Assembly: GCF_020742175.1 (NCBI RefSeq)
Contig: NZ_DYXM01000228.1
Coordinates: 1 to 41,631, forward strand
Source of the DNA: Dietzia timorensis
Lineage (GTDB): Bacteria > Actinomycetota > Actinomycetes > Mycobacteriales > Mycobacteriaceae
DNA length: 41,631 nucleotides
Direction: 5' to 3'
The position numbers and the translations under genes were made by a program. The notes under the pieces were generated by a model. That model was not told the DNA's origin and ran no database searches. It saw only the letters and a list, made by a program, of their open reading frames with translations. Of this stretch, positions 1 to 7,492 are shown in pieces. Position 1 is the stretch's first letter. Every line of letters begins with the position of its first letter.

Positions 1-28
1 GCATTCGGCCGCTCTGCCACACTTCCCC
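1..28 (-). tRNA. tRNA-Ser, 5' part only (cut by window edge)
   Basis: Read on the minus strand from position 28, the sequence gives a 7-nt acceptor 5' strand (GGGGAAG), T8 and G9, then a D-arm TGGCAGAGCGGCCGAATGC. This is the usual 5' third of a bacterial class II serine tRNA. The anticodon, variable arm and 3' end lie outside the window, so the isoacceptor cannot be named. tRNA-Leu, the other class II candidate, normally has a D-loop with a different GG context. Confidence 0.72.
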
Positions 29-29
29 C

Positions 30-48
30 GCACGTGAAAACCACGTGC
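30..48. repeat. Perfect inverted repeat just upstream of the tRNA gene
   Basis: GCACGTG (30-36) and CACGTGC (42-48) are exact reverse complements separated by AAAAC. The repeat sits 1-2 nt before the mature tRNA 5' end on the minus strand, so it lies in the tRNA leader or promoter region. It could be a processing hairpin or a protein-binding site; nothing in the sequence decides. Confidence 0.5.
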
Positions 49-145
49 GCATTGCCATCCTAACGGGAACGCGCGACGACGCACGAAATCCCGCCAAGCC
101 CGCAGAGCCACACCATTGCCGCCCAATCATATATGTGACACGATA

Positions 146-161
146 TGTGAGATAGGTCATC
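146..161 (+). promoter_or_regulatory. Candidate CRP/GlxR-type site
   Basis: TGTGAGATAGGTCATC matches 10 of the 12 defined positions of the actinobacterial CRP/GlxR consensus TGTGANNTANNTCACA. It lies 45-60 nt upstream of the oxygenase start at 206. A second ATATGTGA copy (131-138, repeated at 143-150) precedes it with a 12-bp period. Binding is inferred from the motif only. Confidence 0.35.
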
Positions 162-205
162 ATCAACTAGTCGCAGTGCCGCTGCCGCCAAGGGACGTGT
201 GAGCA

Positions 206-1438
206 ATGCCCGACGAACGATCGGCTCCCCCGCCGAGCAGATTCCGGCCGCAACCAGGCAGATCGAAGGGCTCCTTCAAGGCCATGTCGATGGTGTGGCG
301 GGTGGACGAACCGACGCCGGAGGAATGGGACCTCATCGGAACCTCCATGAATTCGGGCGACCCCGAGTTCGATGCCCTGGCCGAGTGGATGGCGACGGAG
401 GCCACCGGTCCGGAGCGAGGCGAGATCCACGGCGCCTTCGCGAGCGGGGACACCTCCGACGTCATACGCCACGAGGCGGTGCAGCGCGCGGTAGAGACCG
501 TCGAGAACACCCCGCGCTGGGTCGATCGCGGGCTTCTCGCCGACGGTGCGCGGGCGTTGCGTCGCGGCGGGTGCGACGGGATGTACTTCGCTCGGGATGT
601 CGCGCTCATGGGCGGCTACCAGTTCTCCGACCTCAACAAGACGCTCGTGCGGACGGGCGCGTTGGAGAAGGGCGCGAACCAGCGTTTCGCCGAGACGATG
701 CGCTGGGCGCTCGATGTCACGGGCGACGGTGGGCTCGAGCCGTGGGCGGCAGGCTTCGCGTCGACGGTGCACGTGCGGCTCATCCATTCGCTCGTGCGGC
801 GGCATGTGCGCGCCATGGACGATTGGGACGAATCGCGCTGGGGCGTGCCCATCAATCAGACGGATATGGGCGCGACGCTGGCCGGTGCGCTCATCGCGCC
901 CGGAGCCGGAGCGCTGACGATGGGCGTGGTGTGCACCCCGCGCGAGCTCGATGCGATCGCACATCTGACCCGCTACGTCGGCTGGCTCATGGGCGTGCGC
1001 GATGAGTTTCTGCCACTCGATTTCCGCGATGCCATCCGCCTGCTGTGCCACCTGGTGTCCGCGCAGTCGGAACCGGACGAGACGAGCGCGCTGCTTGCCG
1101 CGCCTATGGCGAGCGATCCGCTGCGCTGGCGGTTTGGCGCTTTCGAGCCGTTGCGCCGACGCCTCGCGCGGCAGCAGCATCTTTCGGTGGCCGCCACGTT
1201 TCTCGGTCCGCGCACGATGCGCGCGCTCGGGCTGCCCACGCTCGTGTTGCCGTGGTATCCGGCGATGCGCCTGCCGATCAATCTCGCGCGCAGCGCATAT
1301 GCGCTGTCCGGCGCGCGGCGCTACCGCCGTTGCGCCGACCGCGGAGGTGCCGCTCAGTGGGACTTCTACCGCCGGATCACCGGTGGGGGCGGCGCCAAGA
1401 TCGGCGCCTCGGCCACCTCCGCGGCGAAGGACCGCTAA
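206..1438 (+). CDS. Oxygenase MpaB / latex-clearing-protein family (DUF2236)
   Basis: A 410-residue protein of the MpaB/Lcp (DUF2236) family, all-helical proteins that in characterised members bind b-type haem and cleave C=C bonds, as in rubber oxygenase Lcp. The diagnostic segment is visible: VHVRLIHSLVRRH (residues 188-200), with H194 at the place of the axial haem histidine of Lcp, then WGVPINQTDMGATLAG (212-227), the conserved NQxD..T stretch. There is no signal peptide, so it is probably cytoplasmic, unlike secreted Lcp. The ATG at 206 follows an AAGGGA about 10 nt upstream. The substrate is unknown. Family assignment is firm; haem binding and substrate are inference. Confidence 0.85.
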   Translation: MPDERSAPPPSRFRPQPGRSKGSFKAMSMVWRVDEPTPEEWDLIGTSMNSGDPEFDALAEWMATEATGPERGEIHGAFASGDTSDVIRHEAVQRAVETVENTPRWVDRGLLADGARALRRGGCDGMYFARDVALMGGYQFSDLNKTLVRTGALEKGANQRFAETMRWALDVTGDGGLEPWAAGFASTVHVRLIHSLVRRHVRAMDDWDESRWGVPINQTDMGATLAGALIAPGAGALTMGVVCTPRELDAIAHLTRYVGWLMGVRDEFLPLDFRDAIRLLCHLVSAQSEPDETSALLAAPMASDPLRWRFGAFEPLRRRLARQQHLSVAATFLGPRTMRALGLPTLVLPWYPAMRLPINLARSAYALSGARRYRRCADRGGAAQWDFYRRITGGGGAKIGASATSAAKDR

Positions 1439-1454
1439 CCCGGTGCGCGCGGCG

Positions 1455-1460
1455 TAGGTT
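1455..1460 (+). promoter_or_regulatory. -10 box, leaderless arrangement before the quinone oxidoreductase
   Basis: TAGGTT ends 6 nt before the ATG at 1467, so the expected transcription start falls at or next to the start codon. No Shine-Dalgarno can fit inside a leader this short. Confidence 0.45.
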
Positions 1461-1466
1461 GGGGCC

Positions 1467-2504
1467 ATGCAGGCAATCACGCACGACGAATCTGTTGGCC
1501 CCTCCTCGCTCACGCTCGCCGAGGCTCCGGATCCGGTGCCCGGCCCGGACGAGGTCGTCATCGAGGTGGCGGCGTCCGCCGTCAACCGTGCCGATCTGAT
1601 GCAGTCGCAGGGACTGTATCCGCCGCCGCCCGGCGCGTCGGAGACGATCGGCCTGGAGTGCTCCGGGCGGATCGTCGAGCTCGGCTCCGATGTGGAGGGC
1701 GGTCCCGAGTGGGCCGCCGAGCACCTGCGCCCGGGCGCCGAGGTGTGCGCACTGCTCGCCGGCGGCGGCTACGCCACGCGCGTCGCGGTGCCGGCCGCGC
1801 AGGTCATGCCGATTCCTGCGGGCGTCTCGCTGGCCGAGGCCGCGTCCCTGCCGGAGGTCGCCTGCACCGTGTGGTCAAACCTCTTTATGACGGCGGACCT
1901 GGGGAACCTTTACCGCCCAGGGCGGCGCCCCCGCCTCCTCGTCCATGGCGGCAGCGGCGGTATCGGGTCGTTCGCGATCCAGTTGGCCGCCGCCTTCGAT
2001 ATCGATGTGGCGACCACGGCGGGTTCGGCCGAAAAGGTCGCCGCGTGCCGCGACCTCGGCGCCGATTTGGCGATCAACTACCGCGAATCAGATTTCGTCG
2101 ACGTGCTGCGCGAACGCACCGCCGAGTCCGGCGACTTCGGAGCAGACGTGATCCTTGACGTCATCGGCGCCAAGTACCTTGAGCGCAACGTGGCGGCGCT
2201 CGCCGAGGACGGTCGACTGGTGATCCTCGGCATGCAGGGCGGCGTCAAAGGCGAACTCAACATCGCCGAGCTGCTCGGCAAACGTGGCCATGTGATCGCG
2301 ACGAACCTACGAAAGCGCCCCGTCGAAGGACCCGCGGGCAAGGGCGAGATTTGCCGACAGGTCGTCGAGCACGTGTGGCCGCTCATCGAATCCGGCCGGA
2401 TCAAGACCCAGGTATCCGAGCGCTTCGCACTGGCGGATGCCGCGAAGGCGCTACAGCGTCTGCAGTCGGGCGAGTCGAGCGGGAAGCTGCTGCTCGAAGT
2501 CTAG
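1467..2504 (+). CDS. NAD(P)H:quinone oxidoreductase, zinc-free MDR family
   Basis: A 345-residue medium-chain dehydrogenase/reductase of the quinone oxidoreductase (QOR/PIG3) type. The N-terminal GroES-like domain contains AASAVNRADLMQSQGLYPPP (about residues 32-51), the typical QOR substrate-domain signature. The Rossmann domain carries HGGSGGIGSFAIQLA (about 159-173), the NADPH-binding loop, followed by the usual TTAGSAEKVAACRDLGAD. There are no zinc-ligand cysteines, as in zeta-crystallin-type enzymes. It is expected to reduce quinones or similar enones with NADPH in the cytoplasm. It starts 28 nt after the oxygenase gene. Its stop overlaps the convergent gene at 2501 by four bases (CTAG). 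Confidence 0.88.
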   Translation: MQAITHDESVGPSSLTLAEAPDPVPGPDEVVIEVAASAVNRADLMQSQGLYPPPPGASETIGLECSGRIVELGSDVEGGPEWAAEHLRPGAEVCALLAGGGYATRVAVPAAQVMPIPAGVSLAEAASLPEVACTVWSNLFMTADLGNLYRPGRRPRLLVHGGSGGIGSFAIQLAAAFDIDVATTAGSAEKVAACRDLGADLAINYRESDFVDVLRERTAESGDFGADVILDVIGAKYLERNVAALAEDGRLVILGMQGGVKGELNIAELLGKRGHVIATNLRKRPVEGPAGKGEICRQVVEHVWPLIESGRIKTQVSERFALADAAKALQRLQSGESSGKLLLEV

Positions 2505-3058
2505 CGCGTGCGGCCAAGTGCGAGCTCGGCGTTTCGTCCGCGGTGCGCGGTGACAGCTCCGGCAATCGCAACAAACGCGAACAACATTGCAACAAAGACA
2601 ATCGAAGGCCAGATAGCTTCCCCGGTGGTCGCGGGCACAGCGATGGTGATCAGCGCGAACGGAGCGAGAAGAATGAAGGGCATAAAGCCCATGAGCTTGC
2701 TGTCGGCGAGATCGCGGAGTCCCTTTCGCCATTCGGGAGGCAAGGATTCGCCCTCTCCTACAGAAGTAGGGTCGAGCACGACACCATCGAATCCGAGTCG
2801 TTCATCGACATCGGGAATTTGCGCGCGATTCTTCCGCTCACCCCACCACACGAAAATCGCGGTCATCGCGCCAGCGGTGACCAGCGGAACGACCGGAAGC
2901 CCCGTCGAACCTGGCTCGTCTTCAGCCGCCGAGACGACCCCGAAGTAAACCGCCATGAAGAGGATGACCGCCAGCGCGACGAGCGCACTGTACGCGGGCA
3001 CAGGCATTCGGTAGACGATGCTTCGTAGTCTCAGCTCCAAAGCGTTCAACGCCTTCAC
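2501..3058 (-). CDS. Membrane protein B of a tandem pair, unknown function
   Basis: A 185-residue protein starting at GTG 3058, chosen because it overlaps the upstream stop as GTGA and has a GGAG about 8 nt before it. Longer in-frame starts would run into the neighbour's coding sequence without membrane or family character. It has four predicted membrane segments in two pairs (about residues 20-40 and 55-72; 125-143 and 150-168). A soluble loop between the pairs contains GER..R....D..ERLG and PPEWRKGL. N-terminal MPVPAYSALVALAVILF and the PxxWR loop match the product of the gene just upstream, so the two are diverged duplicates, probably translationally coupled and perhaps forming one membrane complex. 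No function is recognised. Confidence 0.7.
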   Translation of the reverse strand: MKALNALELRLRSIVYRMPVPAYSALVALAVILFMAVYFGVVSAAEDEPGSTGLPVVPLVTAGAMTAIFVWWGERKNRAQIPDVDERLGFDGVVLDPTSVGEGESLPPEWRKGLRDLADSKLMGFMPFILLAPFALITIAVPATTGEAIWPSIVFVAMLFAFVAIAGAVTAHRGRNAELALGRTR

Positions 3059-3630
3059 CTTGCACTCTCCGTCATCCGCGGGTTGCTCGCCGCATACAGC
3101 CTTTTGGCCTTCTTCGAACGCTGCACCTGCAAGAAGAGTCCGACTCCCAGGGCTGCACACAGCCCGACCGCTGCTAGCAGCAACGGCCACTCCCCGCCTC
3201 TAGCCATCATCGAGGCGGTCACCAATCCCATGGCAACCACGAGGATGACAGCGCTTAAGTAAGCCCGCGAACGCTCGGCAATTTCGGTGAGCATCCGCTC
3301 GCGCCAGTGCATGGGCGCACCGTCGTCAGGCAGGACTTCGTGGTCCACAGCGCGGTGGTACTCCGCCCTGTCCTGGGCGTCAACGAATTTCTTTCGACGA
3401 GAGTGCTCACCCACAATGCTTCCACCCGCCAAGACGGCGCCGACAATTACCGCATATACGAAACTCCCCCGCAACGAGAAGTCGATGCCCGGATCCCACT
3501 CCGTGAGTGCCGTGGCCGCGAGGAACCCCACTAACCAGAAGACCACAACTGCCAGCAACGCGAACGCGGGCAAGGGCAAGGCGTAGAGCCCCACGCGGTA
3601 GCTGTCGATCAGGCGAGCATCGGAGGTCAT
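3055..3630 (-). CDS. Membrane protein A of a tandem pair, unknown function
   Basis: A 191-residue protein from ATG 3630, with four predicted membrane segments in two pairs (about residues 18-38, 52-70, 125-142, 148-166). A charged central loop contains GEHSRRKKF.DAQDR and later PMHWRERMLTEIAE. The N-terminal LPLPAFALLAVVVF and the loop motif PxxWR align by eye with the downstream gene product, so this is the upstream partner of a duplicated pair. The stop overlaps the next start by four bases (GTGA). The start lies 76 nt beyond the flavoprotein stop at 3707 on the same strand, so read-through from that gene is possible. No family is recognised. Confidence 0.7.
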   Translation of the reverse strand: MTSDARLIDSYRVGLYALPLPAFALLAVVVFWLVGFLAATALTEWDPGIDFSLRGSFVYAVIVGAVLAGGSIVGEHSRRKKFVDAQDRAEYHRAVDHEVLPDDGAPMHWRERMLTEIAERSRAYLSAVILVVAMGLVTASMMARGGEWPLLLAAVGLCAALGVGLFLQVQRSKKAKRLYAASNPRMTESAR

Positions 3631-3706
3631 CGCCCGCGATGTTTCCACATTTCTGCATGACTTACACGGCTCGTTGCCAGATCGAAATGACTTGTGCGCC
3701 GAGGCT

Positions 3707-4666
3707 TTACCGCGGCATGATCGCGTCCGCGACGCTCGTCGCGCCGGCCGCCAAGCCACCGCCGATCGCGTTGCCGACGCTGAACATCGGCATCGGCAGG
3801 TTCGGCCCCACGGCCATATCGCCGGCGGCGTAGATACCGGGCACAGAGGTACGCCCACGCTCGTCGACGCGCACGAACCCGCCCTCGGAAATCTCCAACC
3901 CCAGGTCGCGTTCGAGGTCGGCGACGAACGCGGCGCGTTGGTGCATTTGCGGCATGACGAAGAGCCCGGACACCTCGACGTCTCGGCCACCCGCGCAACT
4001 GATCGTGAGCCCGCCGCCATTCTCGGCAACCCGTTCGACGTCTCCATCCACCAGCTCGATTCCCTCGCGGCGCAGCGAATCGGGCACGTCCTCCCCTTGC
4101 GTGAACACCACGAGCTCGGACGCGATCGGCCCGAGCATGAGCGCCTGGTGCGTCGCCAGCATGACCCCGAGAATCCCGACGCGCTGCCCCGAGAATTCGT
4201 GCCCGTGGCAGAACGGGCAGTTCGCGATGCGTCCGCCCCATGACTCGGCGATCCCGTCGACAGCCGGGAGCTCGTCGCGAATACCGGTGGCAAGTATGAC
4301 GGCGGAGGTGCTCACCTCGTCACCGTCTGCGAGGCGCACGGCGAATCGTGGACGATCGTCGACCTCGGCCGCGCGCGCGATGGACTCTACGGATGTCCGG
4401 CGGCTGGTGATCGTGTCGTAACGCCCGAGCTCCTCAAGCGCCGCGGCGCGGAGATCCGACGGCGCCGTGCCATCCCGACCGATGAGGTTGTGCATCTCGG
4501 TGACGGTGGCGTTGCGGTATTCGCCGGAGTCCACCTGCAGCACAGTGCGATGCACGCGGCCTGCGGTGAGAGCGGCCTGCAAACCGGCGGGACCGCCGCC
4601 GATGACGACGGCGTCATAGTGGGGCGCGTTGTTGGCGGGCTTTTCTTGCTTCTGCTGTTCAGTCAT
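3707..4666 (-). CDS. Thioredoxin-reductase-like FAD/NAD(P) oxidoreductase
   Basis: A 319-residue two-dinucleotide-domain flavoprotein. The FAD motif VIGGGPAGLQAALTAGR is at 21-37, a redox CxxC (CPFCHGHE, C150/C153) sits where thioredoxin reductases have CATC, and the C-terminal GIYAAGDMAVGPNLPMPMFS is the FAD-binding ATG-type motif. The glycine motif of the pyridine-nucleotide domain is degenerate (VGILGVMLATHQA, no GxGxxA), so the electron donor may not be classical NADPH. Start ATG 4666 is preferred over an in-frame TTG at 4687 that lies inside the operator palindrome. It is divergent from a MerR regulator with a shared operator, so regulation by that protein in response to redox or thiol stress is likely. 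Confidence 0.82.
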   Translation of the reverse strand: MTEQQKQEKPANNAPHYDAVVIGGGPAGLQAALTAGRVHRTVLQVDSGEYRNATVTEMHNLIGRDGTAPSDLRAAALEELGRYDTITSRRTSVESIARAAEVDDRPRFAVRLADGDEVSTSAVILATGIRDELPAVDGIAESWGGRIANCPFCHGHEFSGQRVGILGVMLATHQALMLGPIASELVVFTQGEDVPDSLRREGIELVDGDVERVAENGGGLTISCAGGRDVEVSGLFVMPQMHQRAAFVADLERDLGLEISEGGFVRVDERGRTSVPGIYAAGDMAVGPNLPMPMFSVGNAIGGGLAAGATSVADAIMPR

Positions 4667-4680
4667 ACTCGAAGCATTCA

Positions 4681-4700
4681 CCTTCAAGTCAACCTGAAGG
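4681..4700. promoter_or_regulatory. MerR-type operator between the flavoprotein and regulator genes
   Basis: CCTTCAAGTCAACCTGAAGG is an imperfect palindrome: 16 of 20 bases match its reverse complement, with outer arms CCTTCA and TGAAGG. It resembles SoxR/MerR-class operators (CCTCAAGTTAACTTGAGG type). On the plus strand, possible -35 TTCACC (4677-4682) and -10 TAGCGT (4703-4708) flank it with a 20-bp spacer, the over-long spacing typical of MerR-activated promoters. Confidence 0.6.
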
Positions 4701-4720
4701 CTAGCGTCGGGGAGAAAATT

Positions 4721-5203
4721 ATGACGGAGAACACGGCGAACGACACTTCAATGAACGAGAACAGGTGGACCGTGGGCGAGATGGCCGCGCGCGTCGGCGT
4801 GGCGACACACGTACTGCGCCACTGGGAGGACGAGGGGCTCCTGCGACCCGAGCGGACGCCGGCCGGATACCGCCGCTACCGGCTCGACGATCTGATCCGG
4901 ATCCTCGCGATCCAGCACAATCAGCGCGCGGGGATGGCGTTGCCGGAGATCAAGGCGATGCTCGACATGGACAACGCCGACCGGCACCGGATCCTCGAGG
5001 CCCACCTCGACAAGCTCGATAAGTTGTCACACGAAATCGAGCTGTCACGCGCGATGACCGAGCACGCGCTGCGCTGCCGGAATCACGACATCAGTCGCTG
5101 CCCCAGGTTCGCCGATATCGTCGGCCAAGTCGCCGAAGAACCCGGGCACGCGCCCGATTTCGAGCAGTTCGGCGCGCGCCCGAAGGCGGACGGCACGAAA
5201 TGA
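4721..5203 (+). CDS. MerR-family transcriptional regulator
   Basis: A 160-residue regulator. The winged helix-turn-helix begins WTVGEMAARVGVATHVLRHW (about residues 14-33) and continues with EDEGLLRPERTPAGYRRY, the canonical MerR DNA-binding domain. A helical dimerisation segment (LDKLDKLSHEIELSRAM) follows. Two cysteines in CRNHDISRCP (about residues 125-134) may bind a metal or sense redox state; the spacing is not SoxR's iron-sulfur CxxCxC pattern. The ATG at 4721 follows GGGGAG about 6 nt upstream. It is divergent from the flavoprotein gene across the 4681-4700 palindrome, so it probably controls that gene and itself. The inducer is unknown. Confidence 0.88.
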   Translation: MTENTANDTSMNENRWTVGEMAARVGVATHVLRHWEDEGLLRPERTPAGYRRYRLDDLIRILAIQHNQRAGMALPEIKAMLDMDNADRHRILEAHLDKLDKLSHEIELSRAMTEHALRCRNHDISRCPRFADIVGQVAEEPGHAPDFEQFGARPKADGTK

Positions 5204-5314
5204 CCGGTGAGCCCGGCGTCGTCGACGGAATGCCGCGATGGTTGGGTGTTGTTTTCTCGTGTCTAGCTTTTTGTGATGTCCACGCTCGTCGTTGGAATTC
5301 CTCACGCCTCGCGA

Positions 5315-6127
5315 CTACGCCCGGCGCGGCTCGGCGTAGTCGAGCCGCCGGTAAACGAATGCGCTCAACAGCGCGATCGGCTGCACGGCCAAGAACGTCG
5401 CGACGAACAGCGTGGCAAAGGTGGTGCCGAGGCGGAGAGCGATGTGCACCTCCGGCTGGGTCCACACCGCATGCAGGTCCACAGCGATAATCACCCAGGC
5501 GCCAATCGCGGCAAGCGCCAGGGCGGGCACAAAACACTCGAGTCCGAACACCACGCCATTTCGAGCGGTCTGCCACGCCTTTGCCGACGAGCGAATGACC
5601 CCTTGCTTGGTGTCGGTAGCTACGAGCACCACGAAGTAGGCCGCAGGAACCAACGGGATCAGAACTGCATAGACCAACGCCGAAGGTACGACTGAAGTGA
5701 GGAACACCAGAGCGGCGAACGCCGCAAGGACCGCGACAGCGGCGCAGATGAAGGCCTCGGCGAAGTACCTCACCGTCTGCTTCGTCTCGACGCCGGACAC
5801 CTTTTCTTCCGAGGCGGACGCGAAAAGGGACGCGGCCGCGGAGAGCAGGGCATACGCGGTGACCTTGTGGAGGCAGACGACGATCAGCAGAAGCGCGAGC
5901 GCAACACCGATACTGAGCACGAACGAGCCCGAGTTCCCCGCGCCCGATGGACTTTCGGCCACGAACTCCGACAACGTCGCGAGCAGCGGAACCAAGGCGC
6001 TCAGCGCGGAAATCGCTGCGGCGAGCCCGCACCACGGCAGCGCGTTCCTCGCGTAGCTCCGTCCGACATCCCTCACCGTGCCAGTCGCGGACAGCTCGCG
6101 AACGCCTTCGAAATTCGAGGTCGTCAT
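5315..6127 (-). CDS. Polytopic membrane protein, unknown function
   Basis: A 270-residue alanine/valine-rich protein with about six predicted membrane segments: roughly residues 32-55, 67-90, 122-145, 148-168, 195-217 and 232-255. The N-terminal tail is about 30 residues. The start at 6127 is supported by a -10-like TAGGGT ending 6 nt upstream, which overlaps the stop codon of the preceding glycosylase gene. No family motif is recognised; overall shape resembles DUF975-like or glycerophosphoryl-diester membrane-domain proteins, but I see no specific match. A 111-nt gap separates it from the MerR gene, and the two are convergent. Confidence 0.65.
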   Translation of the reverse strand: MTTSNFEGVRELSATGTVRDVGRSYARNALPWCGLAAAISALSALVPLLATLSEFVAESPSGAGNSGSFVLSIGVALALLLIVVCLHKVTAYALLSAAASLFASASEEKVSGVETKQTVRYFAEAFICAAVAVLAAFAALVFLTSVVPSALVYAVLIPLVPAAYFVVLVATDTKQGVIRSSAKAWQTARNGVVFGLECFVPALALAAIGAWVIIAVDLHAVWTQPEVHIALRLGTTFATLFVATFLAVQPIALLSAFVYRRLDYAEPRRA

Positions 6128-6133
6128 ACCCGC

Positions 6134-6139
6134 ACCCTA
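6134..6139 (-). promoter_or_regulatory. -10 box overlapping the upstream stop codon
   Basis: On the minus strand TAGGGT ends 6 nt before the ATG at 6127. Its first three bases are the TAG stop of the glycosylase gene. The spacing fits a leaderless transcript for the membrane protein. Confidence 0.4.
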
Positions 6140-7321
6140 CGTCGCGCCGGCATCTGCGGCCGAGAGTTCCGAACGCAGCGCATCGGCAACCGCCGGGTCG
6201 TCGCAGCGGTCGATCCGCACCTCCTCAGCACCCACCCACGTCGCGGCCGCGCGCAGCGCAGCGGCTGCCTGCGGCGCACTCCTGACATCGAACAACGAAA
6301 ACTGCCGGGCCACGAGTGCCCCGCCGTCGCGGCCAGGATCGACCCGACCGATGAGCTTCCCGCCCGCGAGAATAGGCATCGCGAAGTACCCGTGAACCCG
6401 CTTCGGCCTGGGCACGTACGCCTCGAGGCGGTGGGTGAAGTCGAAGATGCGGTCGGTGCGCGGGCGATGCCAGATCAGCGAATCGAATGGCGAAAGCAGA
6501 GTGGTGCGGTGGCGGCCGCGCGGCAACTGTTCCAGCGCCGCGGGATCTGCCCAGGCCGGGTCTTTCCAGCCGGCGACGTCAACCCGAACCAGTCCGGTAT
6601 CTCCGACGACGGCGTCGACGTCGGTGCCGCGGATGCGGTGGTAGTCGGCGAGATCGGAGCGCGTGGCCACGCCCATCGCGATGCCGGCCTGCCGGACGAG
6701 CCGGCGATGGCACTCGGCGTCGGCGAGATCCTGCTCCCGAAGCTCGGCGGGAACGGCTCGCTCGGCGAGGTCGTACACGCGCTTCCAGCCGCGGCGGGTC
6801 GTGCACACCACGTCCCCCTTGGCGAGCGCTGCCTCGACGGCGATCTTCGTCTCGCTCCAGTCCCACCAGTCTGCGGTCTTCTTCGCGCCGCCTAGCTCGG
6901 TCGAGGTGAGCGGTCCGCGATCGCGCAGCTGTGCGAGCATGTCTCGGTAGGTCTGCTCGGAAACTCCTTTGCCCCACATCGTCCGCTCGCGGTGCGCGCG
7001 GCGACGGAACGCGAACAGCGGCCACTCCTCAATCGGTAGGATGCACGCGGCGTGCGACCAATACTCAAACGAATGCGAGTCGGCCCAGTAGGCGCGGTCC
7101 ACTCGCTCGCGACCCACCGCGCCGAGTCGCGCATAAGGCACCAGCTCGTGCGAACGGGCGAGCACGGAAATCGTGTCGAGCTGCACCGTCCCGAGGCTGC
7201 GCAGCACTCCACGCACTCCGGCCCGGCGGTCCGGGGCACCGATAAACCCCTGGGCGCGCAGCGCGATGCGTCTCGCCTCGTCGGCAGACAAACTCGCCTC
7301 CGGCGAGTGGCGATTTCCCAT
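6137..7321 (-). CDS. YcaQ/AlkX-type winged-helix DNA glycosylase family protein
   Basis: A 394-residue protein of the HTH_42 (YcaQ, AlkX/AlkZ-like) family, whose studied members unhook interstrand cross-links and excise bulky alkylated bases. The N-terminal LGTVQLDTISVLARSHELV (about residues 44-62) holds the catalytic QxD-type motif. The FEYWSHAACILPIEEWPLF segment, the later TTLLSPFDSLIWHRPRTDRIFDF and the GYFAMPILAGGKLIGRVDPG stretch are all family hallmarks. Start ATG 7321 is chosen because TACGGT ends 7 nt upstream, a leaderless pattern; an in-frame GTG at 7330 is the alternative. It probably acts in DNA repair on its own; it is divergent from wzm. Confidence 0.85.
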   Translation of the reverse strand: MGNRHSPEASLSADEARRIALRAQGFIGAPDRRAGVRGVLRSLGTVQLDTISVLARSHELVPYARLGAVGRERVDRAYWADSHSFEYWSHAACILPIEEWPLFAFRRRAHRERTMWGKGVSEQTYRDMLAQLRDRGPLTSTELGGAKKTADWWDWSETKIAVEAALAKGDVVCTTRRGWKRVYDLAERAVPAELREQDLADAECHRRLVRQAGIAMGVATRSDLADYHRIRGTDVDAVVGDTGLVRVDVAGWKDPAWADPAALEQLPRGRHRTTLLSPFDSLIWHRPRTDRIFDFTHRLEAYVPRPKRVHGYFAMPILAGGKLIGRVDPGRDGGALVARQFSLFDVRSAPQAAAALRAAATWVGAEEVRIDRCDDPAVADALRSELSAADAGAT

Positions 7322-7478
7322 GCCCCACACCGTAGGCGACGCCTCCGACTATCCGCCGGCGATCTCCCTCACCGCCGACAGGTGCGTGGACAGCGCTGCG
7401 CGCCCGGCCTAATCGCGGGCCGTCAGCTCGTTGCGGACGCCCCCGCCCTCGCGACACGGCATTCTCATTCCCAGCGGG

Positions 7479-7484
7479 TAAGGT
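7479..7484 (+). promoter_or_regulatory. -10 box before wzm, leaderless arrangement
   Basis: TAAGGT ends 8 nt before the GTG at 7493. There is no Shine-Dalgarno in between, so the wzm-wzt-glfT1 message probably begins at or near the start codon. Confidence 0.45.
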
Positions 7485-7492
7485 TTGCCCAC

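Noticed and set aside
167..1585. 472-codon minus-strand frame opposite the oxygenase
   Set aside because: The plus strand encodes a recognisable DUF2236 protein; the reverse frame shows only Arg/Gly-rich sequence.
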